From the NCBI GenBank assembly GCA_947451145.1, contig CANFXW010000001.1, positions 124,001-188,000 of the forward strand: a DNA stretch of 64,000 nucleotides, written 5' to 3'. The position numbers and the translations under genes were made by a program. Below are positions 8,019 to 17,091 of the stretch, piece by piece (within the stretch, counting starts at the first letter, position 1; every line of letters begins with the position of its first letter). This stretch comes from Sphingomonadaceae bacterium (GTDB lineage: Bacteria > Pseudomonadota > Alphaproteobacteria > Sphingomonadales > Sphingomonadaceae). The notes under the pieces were generated by a model, which saw only the letters and a program-made list of their open reading frames with translations, had not been told where the DNA came from and did no database searches.

Positions 8019-10226
8019 ATGCAATTGAGCCTGCCTGAAGACAGCGTTCCTGTGAAGGAAATGTTCGAGCGCTTCTTTGCCAGCGAATCCACCTCTGCCC
8101 GCGTTCGCGCGGCAGAGCCGGTGGGCTTTGATCGCGAGCTGTGGAACGAACTGCTGGCTTTGGAAGTCCCGTTCATGCGCTTATCGGCTTCGGCTGGCGG
8201 TGGTGACATGAGCCTTTTCGATGCCTGCCTGATGATGGAACAGGCCGGCCGCCGTCTGGCCCCTGCCCCGCTCGCGGAAGCGCTCGTCGCGCTCCGTATT
8301 CTTGGTGAAGAAGGTGGCGAAACGGCCCGCCAGTGGATCGCCAAGGTTCGCGATGAAGGCGCAGTGCTTACCCTCGCATTGAACAGCACGGCCAATGGCA
8401 AGACGCAGTTGGTGCCCGGCGGCGCCGTGGCTGACGGCATTTTGACCTTCGATGGCAAAGAACTGGCGATCGAAGTTCCCGCGGCCCCGCTTGAAGCCCC
8501 GCACACGCTTGGCGGCGCGGCGCTGGGATCGTTCACCCCCGGCAGCGGCCAGCGCCACGTCCTTTCGAGCAATGCCGACGCGGCAAAGATCTGGGAAGCA
8601 GGCATCGAGGAGTGGAAACTGCTGACCGCCAATGCGCTGATCGGCCTTTCGCGCGAAGCGGTTGAAATGGCCGCGGCCTATGCCAGCGAACGCGAAGCTT
8701 TCGGCCAGAAGATCGGCACCTATCAGGCCATCAGCCACCCGCTGGCCGTCGACATCATCGACGCGGACGGCGCGGCCATGCTCTCGATGTGGACCCTGCG
8801 CGCAATCGCCGATGGCGCGGCGGATGCAGGCGCGTTGATTTCTACGCTGTTCTGGTGGGCCAGCCGCACGGCCACCAATTGCGTTGCGCATTCTATCCAT
8901 ACCTTCGCGGGCTACGGCCTCAGCAACGAATACGACATCCAGCTTTACCACCGCCGCGCCAAGTCATGGGCTCTGGCGCTGGGCGATCCCGATGCCGAAC
9001 TGGAGCGCGGGGGCCGCCGATTGTTCCTCGGCGAAGCAGCAAGCCTGCCCGATCCCGGCGCGGTTGAAGTGGATTTCGAAACCCCCGATCAGGGCAATGC
9101 CCTTGCCGAGGAAATGCGCGCGCTGCTCAACGGCATTCTCGATCCCGACAAGCACGCGCTGTTCGAAGAAAACTTCGAAGCGCACGATTGGGAGGTTCAC
9201 AGGGCTTTGGGCAAGGCCGGTCTGCTTTTCCCGAACTGGCCTGAAAAGTGGGGCGGCAGAGACGCTGATGCAGACTCCACCCGGGCCTGCCGCACAGTGG
9301 CATCCGAGCTTGGCTATGCAGGCCTCGCTGGCGGCGTTACCGGCATGGCTGGCGCTCTGGTCCAGCAGGTCGGAACGCCCGAGTTGCAGGAAGAGGTACT
9401 GCTCGGCTTTGCTCGCGGTGACTTCACTTCGTGCCTCGGCTTTACCGAGCCGTCGGGTGGATCGGATGTCTTCGCAGCCAAAACCCGCGCCGTGCGTGAT
9501 GGCGACGAGTGGGTGATCAACGGCCAGAAGATGTTCACTTCTGGCGCCGAACTCGCCAACTATGTCTTGCTGCTGACCCGCACCGATCCGGATGTGCCAA
9601 AGCACAAGGGCCTGACCCTGTTCCTCGTACCGCTCAAGGTACCGGGTGTCGAAATCCGGCCGGTCCATACCTTCATGGACGAGCGCACTAACGCCACCTT
9701 CTATGCTGATGTCCGCATCCCTGATCGCTACCGGTTGGGCGAAGTCAATGGCGGCGTAAAAGTGATGTCGACCGCGCTTTCGATGGAACAGGGCGGCAGC
9801 TATTACCACCACCAGATGCGCAAGATGGTCAAGGCTGTTGTCGAGTGGGCCCAGACCGAGGAACGCGGCGGCAAGCCCATGCTGGAGCACCCCTCAACCC
9901 TGTGCCGCCTCGCCAAGGTCCATACGCGCGCCGCGATCAGCGAAGGGCTGGCATCGCGGGCTTTGTGGACTCGCCTCGCCGGAGAGCAGGACTATGCTTA
10001 TGGCCCTTCGTCCAAGGTGTTCACCACCCAAGCCTTCATCGAGGATGCTGCCGATTTGCTCGATCTGGCGTCACCGGGATCGCTGATTCGCGGCAAGGAT
10101 GGACTGGGCGTTGTCGAGATCGGCTATCGCCACTCGACCGCGACCTCGATCTATGGCGGCACCAGCGAAGTTCTTCGCTCGATGGTCGCCGAACGGCGTC
10201 TGGGCCTGCCGCGCAGCCGGGCCTGA
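8019..10226 (+). CDS. Fused two-domain acyl-CoA dehydrogenase (FadE34-like architecture)
   Basis: A 735-residue protein made of two acyl-CoA dehydrogenase domains in one chain, against about 380 residues for a single-domain enzyme. The N-terminal half (about 1-345) is divergent. The C-terminal half (about 360-735) has the canonical FTEPSGGSDVFAAKT flavin/substrate loop, DEWVINGQKMFTSGA, and ends with YGGTSEVLRSMVAERRLGLP. The MCAD-type glutamate position reads glycine (YGGT), as in families whose base lies elsewhere. Mycobacterial FadE34 and related fused proteins dehydrogenate steroid side-chain CoA esters. The start at 8019 has GGGAG eight bases upstream. It stands alone after the PRISE gene with a 173-base gap. 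Confidence 0.88.
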   Translation: MQLSLPEDSVPVKEMFERFFASESTSARVRAAEPVGFDRELWNELLALEVPFMRLSASAGGGDMSLFDACLMMEQAGRRLAPAPLAEALVALRILGEEGGETARQWIAKVRDEGAVLTLALNSTANGKTQLVPGGAVADGILTFDGKELAIEVPAAPLEAPHTLGGAALGSFTPGSGQRHVLSSNADAAKIWEAGIEEWKLLTANALIGLSREAVEMAAAYASEREAFGQKIGTYQAISHPLAVDIIDADGAAMLSMWTLRAIADGAADAGALISTLFWWASRTATNCVAHSIHTFAGYGLSNEYDIQLYHRRAKSWALALGDPDAELERGGRRLFLGEAASLPDPGAVEVDFETPDQGNALAEEMRALLNGILDPDKHALFEENFEAHDWEVHRALGKAGLLFPNWPEKWGGRDADADSTRACRTVASELGYAGLAGGVTGMAGALVQQVGTPELQEEVLLGFARGDFTSCLGFTEPSGGSDVFAAKTRAVRDGDEWVINGQKMFTSGAELANYVLLLTRTDPDVPKHKGLTLFLVPLKVPGVEIRPVHTFMDERTNATFYADVRIPDRYRLGEVNGGVKVMSTALSMEQGGSYYHHQMRKMVKAVVEWAQTEERGGKPMLEHPSTLCRLAKVHTRAAISEGLASRALWTRLAGEQDYAYGPSSKVFTTQAFIEDAADLLDLASPGSLIRGKDGLGVVEIGYRHSTATSIYGGTSEVLRSMVAERRLGLPRSRA

Positions 10227-10420
10227 TCCGGACCTGATAGCAGCGCGATCGTCCGATGACCGGGGCACTGGAAGCGTTTGAAATGACAAACACTTGCTTT
10301 GCCCCGGCCTCGGCCAAATCCTTTCCGCAACTGGTGCGGGCTGTGGCTACTGCCCAGCTCTAAGGCTCTGATGATGGCCGGACGACTGGGCTGCGGCAGG
10401 GCTTGAAAAAGCGCCCTTAC

Positions 10421-11479
10421 CTAGCCGCAGCGCTCCATCGCCTCGCGGGCGAGACGGGCCAGTCTGGGAAAGGCCTTGGCCCGTTCTTGCGCCGTGGCCG
10501 AACTAGCATTGCCGCGCAGCACGCGTCCTTTGATGCCATGGAAGATCGCGGCCAGCCGGAAGAAGCTGAAGGCCATGTAAAAATTCCAGTCGGGAATACC
10601 AGCGAGCCCGCGCTTGCGGCAATAGGCGGCAATGTAGTCCGCCTCACTGGGAAGACCCAGTGCCACCGGGTCCGCGCCGCCAATTCCAGCGACGATATCG
10701 GGCGGCATGTGGTACATCATTGCATGGTAGGCAAAATCGGCGAGCGGATGACCGAGCGTCGATAGCTCCCAGTCCAGAACCGCCAGAATGCGCGGCTTGG
10801 TGGGATGGAAGATCATGTTGTCGCAGCGGAAATCGCCGTGGACAAGGCGGGTTTCATCGCCCGCCGGAATGGCCGCGGGTAGCCATTCGACCACGGCGTC
10901 CATATCGGGATCGCGGCCGGCAAGTTCATCACCCAGGTACTGCTTCGACCAACGGCCGATTTGCCGCTCGAAATAGTTACCCGCCCGGCCATAGTCGCCC
11001 AGCCCGATCGCCTCGGGATCAAGGCTGTGCATCGCCGCGATCACGGTGTTCATCGCATCGAAATAGCCCGCGCGATCAGCCAGCGGAATCTCGGGGAACG
11101 AAGCGTCCCAGAAGATGCGGCCATCGACCATCTCCATGACGAAAAATTCACTGCCAAGCACCGACGGATCAGAACAGACACCCAGAACCTGTGGCACGGG
11201 AACATCTGTCGGACCAAGGGCAGTCAACACCCGCGCCTCGCGCAGTACGTCATGAGCGCCCTTCAGGATGTCTCCCGGTGGCTTGCGACGCAGCACATAG
11301 CGCCCGCCCGGCGTGGTCAGGCGATAGGTAGGGTTCGACTGGCCGCCGTTGAACTGGTCAACCGATAGCGGTCCCTGGTAGCCCGCAACGTTTACCTCAA
11401 GCCAGGCGGCAAGAGCCGCCTGATCCAGCTCGGTGCGGATCGCGCCGGCACCAAGGTTTGCACTGGCATCAGAGGCCAT
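10421..11479 (-). CDS. APH-family phosphotransferase (ACAD10/11 kinase-domain type)
   Basis: A 352-residue aminoglycoside-phosphotransferase-fold protein. Visible are the nucleotide-binding FNGGQSNPTY loop, a beta-3 lysine in YVLRRKPPG (near residue 66), the catalytic loop LVHGDFRCDN (HGD at 214-216, Asn221) and the metal site LAVLDWELS. It overlaps the preceding acyl-CoA dehydrogenase gene by 11 bases. Mammalian ACAD10/11 carry these two domains in one chain, and Pseudomonas LvaA/LvaC use the same pair to phosphorylate a 4-hydroxyacyl-CoA and then eliminate phosphate. A hydroxyacyl-CoA kinase role here is inferred from that pairing; antibiotic resistance is unlikely. The start at 11479 fits the family length. 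Confidence 0.85.
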   Translation of the reverse strand: MASDASANLGAGAIRTELDQAALAAWLEVNVAGYQGPLSVDQFNGGQSNPTYRLTTPGGRYVLRRKPPGDILKGAHDVLREARVLTALGPTDVPVPQVLGVCSDPSVLGSEFFVMEMVDGRIFWDASFPEIPLADRAGYFDAMNTVIAAMHSLDPEAIGLGDYGRAGNYFERQIGRWSKQYLGDELAGRDPDMDAVVEWLPAAIPAGDETRLVHGDFRCDNMIFHPTKPRILAVLDWELSTLGHPLADFAYHAMMYHMPPDIVAGIGGADPVALGLPSEADYIAAYCRKRGLAGIPDWNFYMAFSFFRLAAIFHGIKGRVLRGNASSATAQERAKAFPRLARLAREAMERCG

Positions 11480-12641
11480 TGGCAGTCTTCCAGTTCCGCT
11501 TGATCTTCTTGGCGAGGCTCCATTTGTGAACCTCGGTCGGGCCGTCATAGATGCGGAAGGCGCGTACTTCGCGGAAAACCTGTTCGACAATCGTCTTGTC
11601 GGTAACCCCGGTGCCGCCCATCACCTGCACGCAGCGATCGGCAATCCGCATCAGCGCCTCGGAGACCGCGACCTTGGCCATCGAGCTTTCGACGGTTCCC
11701 AGTGATCCCGTATCGAGTACGCCGGCGCACCAGTCGATCATCAGTTCGCACTGCTTGAGGTCGATCATGTTCTCGGCAAGCATGAAGCCGACACCTTCGT
11801 GCTCGATCAGCACTTTGCCAAAAGCCTCACGACGGTTGGCATAGTCGGTGGCGATCTCCTGCGCGCGGATACAGGCACCCAGCCAGCGCATGCAGTGCGA
11901 AAGCCGAGCGGGTGACAGGCGCACCTGGGCATATTTGAAACCCTCGCCCGCTTCGCCCAGCATCTGGTCCGCCGGGAGCCGCAGATTGTCGATCTGGATG
12001 GTAGCATGGCCGCCGGGCATCGAATTATCGATGGTATTGGGCACGTGCTCGATGCGGATCGCCGGGTTGGGCAGATCGACGAGGAACATGCAGGCTCCTT
12101 CGTCCGACTTGGCGAGGATGATGCCGACCTTGGCCCCTTCAGCCCCGGTGATAAAGCACTTGCGGCCATTGATCACCCAGTGGTTACCGTCCTGTCGGCA
12201 GGTGGTCTTGAGCATCGAAGGATCGGCCCCGGCACCGCCGTCTTCAGCAGGCTCGGTCATGAAAAAGGCAGAGCGAGCGCGGCCTTCGTGCAGCGGCTTC
12301 AGGAACCGTTCCTTGGTTTCCGGACTGCCGACATGGCCAAGCAGGTACATGTTGCCTTCGTCCGGCGCGTTGGTGTTGCAGGCCAGCGGGCCAAGTGGCG
12401 AGAGGCCTGACTTGATCAGGATAGCCGCGGTATCGACTTGGGTAAGATGGCTGCCGTCGGGCTTGATATGCGGCGTCAGCACGCCTGCAGCACGCGCTTT
12501 CTCGCGGAGTTCAAAGACCATCTCGTCCATCGGCGCATTATGATGATCGCGGCGCGGATCACGCTCATAGGGGATCACGATTTCACGGACGAAGGCTTCA
12601 ACCTTATCCGCCATATCGAGCGCGTACTGGGAAACGGTCAT
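11469..12641 (-). CDS. Acyl-CoA dehydrogenase, ACAD10/11-LvaC type
   Basis: A 390-residue acyl-CoA dehydrogenase with the FMTEPAEDGGAGADPS loop, NHWVINGRKCFITGA, the RREAFGKVLIEHEGVGF segment and QVMGGTGVTDKTIVEQVFRE. At the usual catalytic-glutamate position the sequence reads YDGPTEVH (Asp near residue 366), as in ACAD11-like proteins and unlike classical YEGT enzymes. It lies between an SDR (4-bp ATGA overlap upstream) and an APH kinase (11-bp overlap downstream), so the three are probably translationally coupled. Together with the kinase it may remove a hydroxyl from a hydroxyacyl-CoA through phosphate elimination. Simple alpha,beta-dehydrogenation remains possible. Confidence 0.88.
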   Translation of the reverse strand: MTVSQYALDMADKVEAFVREIVIPYERDPRRDHHNAPMDEMVFELREKARAAGVLTPHIKPDGSHLTQVDTAAILIKSGLSPLGPLACNTNAPDEGNMYLLGHVGSPETKERFLKPLHEGRARSAFFMTEPAEDGGAGADPSMLKTTCRQDGNHWVINGRKCFITGAEGAKVGIILAKSDEGACMFLVDLPNPAIRIEHVPNTIDNSMPGGHATIQIDNLRLPADQMLGEAGEGFKYAQVRLSPARLSHCMRWLGACIRAQEIATDYANRREAFGKVLIEHEGVGFMLAENMIDLKQCELMIDWCAGVLDTGSLGTVESSMAKVAVSEALMRIADRCVQVMGGTGVTDKTIVEQVFREVRAFRIYDGPTEVHKWSLAKKIKRNWKTANGL

Positions 12642-13399
12642 AGCATTTGTCCATCATCGATAGTGAAAGTTGCGCCCGTGGTCTGGGCTGATTCGTCCGA
12701 GCAGAGATAAAGCACTGGCGCATCCAAAGAATTGATCGGCTGCAATCGGCGACGATTGAATCCGGCGATCTGCGCCTTGCCGCCTTCGCTCGAGAACCAG
12801 TCTCCGGCAAGTTCCGTCTGGATATAGCCAGGCTGGATCACGTTGACGTTGACGCCAAGCCGGACCCATTCCTTCGCCAGATTGCGGCCAAGGTGAGCAA
12901 CCGCCGCTTTGCTGGCGCTGTAGATGCTTTCGCCCTGTCCCGTCATTTCGGCAGTAATCGAACCGATAAGTACGATACGGCCTCGTGCGTTTTCACGGCT
13001 GCCTGCGGCGATAAGGCGGCGTGCACCTTCTCGGGCGGTGAGCAGAACGCCAAGCACATTGGTTTCCAGTACGCCGCGCATCGCTTCGACCGTAATTTCA
13101 GTCGATCGGCCCGGAGCCGAGACTCCAGCATTTGCGATGATCGTATCGACAGTGCCGAATTCCGCTTCTGCCGCATCATAGGCCGCCATGACCGAAGCCT
13201 CGTCGCTAACATCCATGGCAACTGGCAAGGCCTGTCCTCCGGCCGCGCGAATCTCGGCTGCAAGAGCTTCCACCCGGTCCTTGCGGCGAGCCGCCAGCAC
13301 CACGCGTGCGCCAGCACCGGCAACAAGGCGCGCAAAATGTGCCCCGAGCCCCGAGGAAGCGCCGGTAATCAGGCAAGTGCGGCCATCAAGTCTGTTCAT
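12638..13399 (-). CDS. Short-chain dehydrogenase/reductase, classical (FabG-like)
   Basis: A 253-residue classical SDR with TGASSGLG near the N terminus, NAGV, a serine in VLIGSITAEM and the catalytic YSASK. It ends with the typical GATFTIDDGQML. The ATG at 13399 is used; the codon before it is TTG. The gene overlaps the following acyl-CoA dehydrogenase by 4 bases. It is probably a hydroxyacyl-CoA or hydroxysteroid-type alcohol dehydrogenase of the pathway, but the substrate cannot be read from sequence. Confidence 0.88.
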   Translation of the reverse strand: MNRLDGRTCLITGASSGLGAHFARLVAGAGARVVLAARRKDRVEALAAEIRAAGGQALPVAMDVSDEASVMAAYDAAEAEFGTVDTIIANAGVSAPGRSTEITVEAMRGVLETNVLGVLLTAREGARRLIAAGSRENARGRIVLIGSITAEMTGQGESIYSASKAAVAHLGRNLAKEWVRLGVNVNVIQPGYIQTELAGDWFSSEGGKAQIAGFNRRRLQPINSLDAPVLYLCSDESAQTTGATFTIDDGQML

Positions 13400-13441
13400 C
13401 AAATCGTCCTGAAAGTTCGTAGTTGGTTTCGGTCTGCCCGC

Positions 13442-14146
13442 TTAGCGGATTTCCGTCATGATTGCGCTGCGGCGGCTGGACATATCGATATGGCCGACTT
13501 CATCAGCGTTGACCCGGGCCATGTCATCTTCGTTGCTGATTGACTTTAGAAAGCCGTAGCGATCGGTCCAGGTCAGGTTATCATATGCGTCATATTCCGC
13601 ATAAGTCGCACCAAATGCTTCTGCCGCTGCGAGGCTGATCGATTGTTCGACGTGGACCTGATCATAGGCCAGCAATCCGTCGCCGAGCACCGGAATGGCA
13701 ACTTTCGAATGGCGATTGTACCACCAGTCTTGAAACTGCGCCGACGTGATCCTCGGATCGCGCCTGAACGCAAGCGAGAGAAACGTGCCCCCGTTCCGCA
13801 CCGGAACCATATGGTGCATGGGGCCGGCCATTACCTGAACCGTTGCCAAATCGCACAAGCCCGCCATGATCGGCCTGAGCGCGCGACATATCCCGGGAAT
13901 TTCCTCTTTGGCAGCGTTGGCAACACTTATCTCGATAGCGCCATCAACGCCCGCCCAACCCTTCAGGTTGCCGCGAATTCCATAAATCCCAAGGTCAACG
14001 TGACAGTCGGCAATGCCCATGCGGACATGGTGGCCCAATGCAGCGGCTCGGATCGCTTCGCCGGCCCGCGATAGTTTGCCCGCAAGTACGCCAAGATCCC
14101 GTTCTGCCGTGTCGAACATCAAGGCCAGACGCCAATGGGTTTGCAT
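13442..14146 (-). CDS. EthD-domain (dimeric alpha-beta barrel) protein
   Basis: A 234-residue protein whose second half shows the EthD-type pattern FRRDPRITSAQFQDWWYNRH, with the conserved tryptophan and histidine; the first half looks like a related barrel domain. EthD proteins are small accessory or isomerase-type proteins found near P450s and other degradation enzymes. The ATG at 14146 has GGAGA six bases upstream; a GTG one codon earlier is possible. It is the first gene of the minus-strand operon with SDR, acyl-CoA dehydrogenase and kinase, and it diverges from the Rieske oxygenase. No specific reaction can be assigned. Confidence 0.65.
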   Translation of the reverse strand: MQTHWRLALMFDTAERDLGVLAGKLSRAGEAIRAAALGHHVRMGIADCHVDLGIYGIRGNLKGWAGVDGAIEISVANAAKEEIPGICRALRPIMAGLCDLATVQVMAGPMHHMVPVRNGGTFLSLAFRRDPRITSAQFQDWWYNRHSKVAIPVLGDGLLAYDQVHVEQSISLAAAEAFGATYAEYDAYDNLTWTDRYGFLKSISNEDDMARVNADEVGHIDMSSRRSAIMTEIR

Positions 14147-14273
14147 CACAATTCTCCGCTGCCAGCGGCGATATTGGATAGCGCAAAAAAATGCAACGAC
14201 CCTATGCTATTCACGATTGCTCCGCCTTCGGTGCCGCGCTAATGTTGGCCAAACCAGAACTGAGAGGCCTGAA

Positions 14274-15659
14274 ATGTCAGATAGCGAATTGACCAAACTC
14301 GAATCCGTTCCATTCCGCATTACCGATCCCGAATTGATCCCGGCGGAGCGCTATTATGACGAGGCTTTTTTCCAGCTGGAGAAGGAAAAGCTGTGGCCGC
14401 ACGTCTGGCAGATGGCTTGCCGACTGGAAGAGATTCCCGAAGTCGGTGACTATGTCGAGTATACGATTCTCGATAAGTCGGTAATCATCGTCCGCACCAA
14501 GACAGGCGTGAAGGCATTCCACAACGCCTGCCGCCATCGCGGCCTCCGCCTTGCTTCGGGTCCGGGCAACTGCGCCAAGTCCGGTTTCATCTGCCCATTC
14601 CATGGCTGGCGCTGGAACATCGATGGTGAAAACACCTTCGTCTTCGGCAAGCACGTGTTTACCCCCGAACTGCTCGACCATGCCGAAATCGATCTGGCCC
14701 CTTGCCGCGTCGAATTCTGGGCAGGCAGTGCCTTCATCAATTTTGACGACAATGCGCCCTCACTGCTCGATTCCCTTGGCCCGGTTGCCGAGCGGCTCAA
14801 TGCCCGCAACGCCGACAAGCTGAAGATGGATTGGTGGTATGGCACGGTTCTGCCGACCAATTGGAAAATCGCGATGGAAGCCTTCCAGGAAGGCTATCAC
14901 ACGATGAAGACCCACCCGCAGCTTCATCAGCTTTCCGCCTTGGGCAATCCTTTCGGCAACGATGCTGATGGACTTGTTTTCAACCGCGGCCTCACCGGCA
15001 AGGAAACGGTGGGCATGCATATCGACTTTCTTGCCCGGCTAAGCTCGGGGATGGGCGGCATGGTCCATGATTCCGAAGTCGAGGTGCTGGAAAGCCTGCG
15101 CGACATGGAAGTGTCGGATGATCCGCTCGAGGCGACCATGGCATTCTATGCCAAGGCGCATGAGGAAATCACTAAGGACGCCCTCGCCCGCGGCGCTCCG
15201 ATGTTCGATATTGCGAAGGTTGCTGCAGAGGTTGAATTCCACGCGGTGGAATTCATGTTCCCGCACTACTTCTTGCTGCCGATGCTCGGTGCGATGTCAT
15301 CCTATCGCATCCGCCCGCTGACCCCGGAAACCTGCCTGTTCGAGATTTGGTCACTGGTGCTGCGTCCCGAAGGTGAAGAATACGAAACTCCCACCGGACC
15401 GACGATCCTTCCCTACAACTCCCCGGACTTCCCGGAGATTCCCCGTCAGGACTATTCCAACCTGCCGCTTCAGCAGCTTGGCCTGCACGCTGGCGAGTTC
15501 AAGTTCATGCGTCTGTCCAAGGACACGGAAGGCATGATCAGCAACTACCAGCGCCTGATCGATGGCTACATCGCCGGGCTCGACCCACAACGGCTGGCAA
15601 AGGCGCAGAACATCGTGAATGCCGGCTTTGAAGGGCCAATCAGCGATATAGGATTCTAA
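14274..15659 (+). CDS. Rieske non-heme iron oxygenase, alpha subunit
   Basis: A 461-residue oxygenase subunit. The Rieske cluster motif is CRHRG (Cys86, His88) and CPFHGW (Cys107, His110). The mononuclear iron site is in QEGYHTMKTH (His209, His214, with the preceding acidic residue as the likely bridge). GAGAGG precedes the ATG at 14274. No small beta subunit, ferredoxin or reductase gene lies next to it, so electrons must come from proteins encoded elsewhere, or from the ferredoxin at 3456-3782. It heads a plus-strand run with a PhyH dioxygenase, a cupin and two amidohydrolases. Hydroxylation or O-demethylation of a ring compound is possible. Confidence 0.93.
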   Translation: MSDSELTKLESVPFRITDPELIPAERYYDEAFFQLEKEKLWPHVWQMACRLEEIPEVGDYVEYTILDKSVIIVRTKTGVKAFHNACRHRGLRLASGPGNCAKSGFICPFHGWRWNIDGENTFVFGKHVFTPELLDHAEIDLAPCRVEFWAGSAFINFDDNAPSLLDSLGPVAERLNARNADKLKMDWWYGTVLPTNWKIAMEAFQEGYHTMKTHPQLHQLSALGNPFGNDADGLVFNRGLTGKETVGMHIDFLARLSSGMGGMVHDSEVEVLESLRDMEVSDDPLEATMAFYAKAHEEITKDALARGAPMFDIAKVAAEVEFHAVEFMFPHYFLLPMLGAMSSYRIRPLTPETCLFEIWSLVLRPEGEEYETPTGPTILPYNSPDFPEIPRQDYSNLPLQQLGLHAGEFKFMRLSKDTEGMISNYQRLIDGYIAGLDPQRLAKAQNIVNAGFEGPISDIGF

Positions 15660-15676
15660 CAAGGCGACGCGCTGTC

Positions 15677-16453
15677 ATGGACATGGCCAACTTAAGACGT
15701 CAGTTCGAGGAAAAGGGCTTTTGCATCGTCCCGAAAGCCCTCTCGACTGTCGTCTTGGAGCAGGCCAGATCCGCTCTTGATCGCGGCGTGGAGTTAACAC
15801 GCGCCAAGGGTGCAACGCATATTGCCACGCTTGATCCGAATGACGCGAACATCCGCGTCAGCAACCTGCCGGCAATTGACAGCGTCTTCACCGATTTGCT
15901 GATGCATGACGATGCCTTGTTGGCAGTCGAAGCACTGTTAGGCCCGCACTATCTGATTTCGAACTTCACTGCCAACATTGCCTTACCAGGCTCGAAATCG
16001 ATGCGGCTTCATTCGGATCAGGCTCTGGTACTGCCACCGCCATGGCTACAACCTTTTGCCATGAACATCATCTGGTGCCTTGATGACGTTCACCTTGAAA
16101 ATGGAGCAACGCTTTATCTGCCTGATAGCCACCGACTGCAGGCTCCAGAAGATGTTCCTCCTGACGCGTTAGACAGGATGCGCGCATTTGAAGCCCCTGC
16201 CGGATCGTTTATTGCCATGGATGGGCGGCTTTGGCACACATCCGGCAGCAATGTGACAACAAACGAGCAACGACGGATGTTGTTCGCCTATTATTCAGCT
16301 GACTTCGTCCGCCAGGAAATGAATTGGGCGATTTCGCTTCCACAAGAAGTGCAGTCGGCGATGGATAGCAGAACGCGTGCCCGATTTGCCCTTTCGGCAT
16401 TCGGCCACACAAGAATTGCCAATGAACTGACGGCGATTGTCGCAGGGGCCTGA
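15677..16453 (+). CDS. Phytanoyl-CoA dioxygenase family Fe(II)/2-oxoglutarate enzyme
   Basis: A 258-residue PhyH-family protein. The iron facial triad is visible as HxD in RLHSDQAL (His112, Asp114) and the distal histidine in RLWHTSG (His187), followed about twelve residues later by arginines suited to binding 2-oxoglutarate. The segment LENGATLYLPDSH is typical of the family. Members hydroxylate CoA esters or terpenoid and other small hydrophobic substrates. It begins 17 bases after the Rieske oxygenase stop, so the two are co-transcribed. An alpha-hydroxylation that bypasses a methyl branch is one attractive but unproven role. Confidence 0.88.
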   Translation: MDMANLRRQFEEKGFCIVPKALSTVVLEQARSALDRGVELTRAKGATHIATLDPNDANIRVSNLPAIDSVFTDLLMHDDALLAVEALLGPHYLISNFTANIALPGSKSMRLHSDQALVLPPPWLQPFAMNIIWCLDDVHLENGATLYLPDSHRLQAPEDVPPDALDRMRAFEAPAGSFIAMDGRLWHTSGSNVTTNEQRRMLFAYYSADFVRQEMNWAISLPQEVQSAMDSRTRARFALSAFGHTRIANELTAIVAGA

Positions 16454-16498
16454 TCCAGGCCTTTTGAGCGCCAAGCCGCCATCAACAGGAGAACAACA

Positions 16499-17017
16499 AT
16501 GACCACGGCCAGTGAATCAGCCCCTTCGTTCCAGATCTTCCGCATGAAGGATGCGCCAAAGCTCATGGAATCCGGCTGCATGTCGATCGAGCCGATCACA
16601 CCCGCACAGCGGGCCGGAGTGACCAAGGCAGTCCAAGCGGGTTATACTGAAGGTGATGAAGTCCGGGTTCTGGTGCAGATGCCCGGATTCAGCCTGACCC
16701 AGGCGTGGATGAAGAAGAACTATCCGCTCGCGCTGCACAGCCACGATTCTGACTGCATGTATTATGTGGTTGCCGGGACAACCCGGGTCGGCACCGAGGA
16801 GCTTGGCCCCGGCGACAGCTTTTTTGTCCCTGCCAACGTGCCCTACACCCACAAGCCGGGACCGGACGGCGTCGAGGTTCTGGAAATTCGTCACGAAACC
16901 AGCTTCAATTTCGTCAATCTCTCGAAGACCGAAGCCTTCTGGGACAAGGCTGCAGAAACCGTTGCCGCCAATCTTGAGGATTGGAGGGTCGCCAAACGGC
17001 CATCCGAGATCAAATAG
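16499..17017 (+). CDS. Cupin-domain protein
   Basis: A 172-residue single-domain cupin. Motif 1 is seen as LHSHDSDCMYYVVAG and motif 2 as GPGDSFFVPANVPYTHKPG, giving three or four histidine/acid metal ligands. Small cupins of this kind act as isomerases, dioxygenases or metabolite-binding proteins; no function can be named. AGGAG lies seven bases ahead of the start. It sits between the PhyH dioxygenase and the amidohydrolase on the same strand. Confidence 0.82.
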   Translation: MTTASESAPSFQIFRMKDAPKLMESGCMSIEPITPAQRAGVTKAVQAGYTEGDEVRVLVQMPGFSLTQAWMKKNYPLALHSHDSDCMYYVVAGTTRVGTEELGPGDSFFVPANVPYTHKPGPDGVEVLEIRHETSFNFVNLSKTEAFWDKAAETVAANLEDWRVAKRPSEIK

Positions 17018-17091
17018 CAACTTCAATAACGACGCCGGAGCATTCGGCCTAAGCCGGAAAACCGGGACGGAAAATTTCAGGAGAGCGAAGC

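Noticed and set aside
10227..10420. Possible terminator between convergent genes (CCGGGGCA and TGCCCCGG)
   Set aside because: The 8-base arms are 32 bases apart, giving a long loop, so it is not convincing as a terminator.
10421..11479. Antibiotic resistance by the APH-fold proteins
   Set aside because: Context with acyl-CoA dehydrogenase and the ACAD10/11 and LvaA parallels make a metabolic kinase far more likely than an aminoglycoside kinase.
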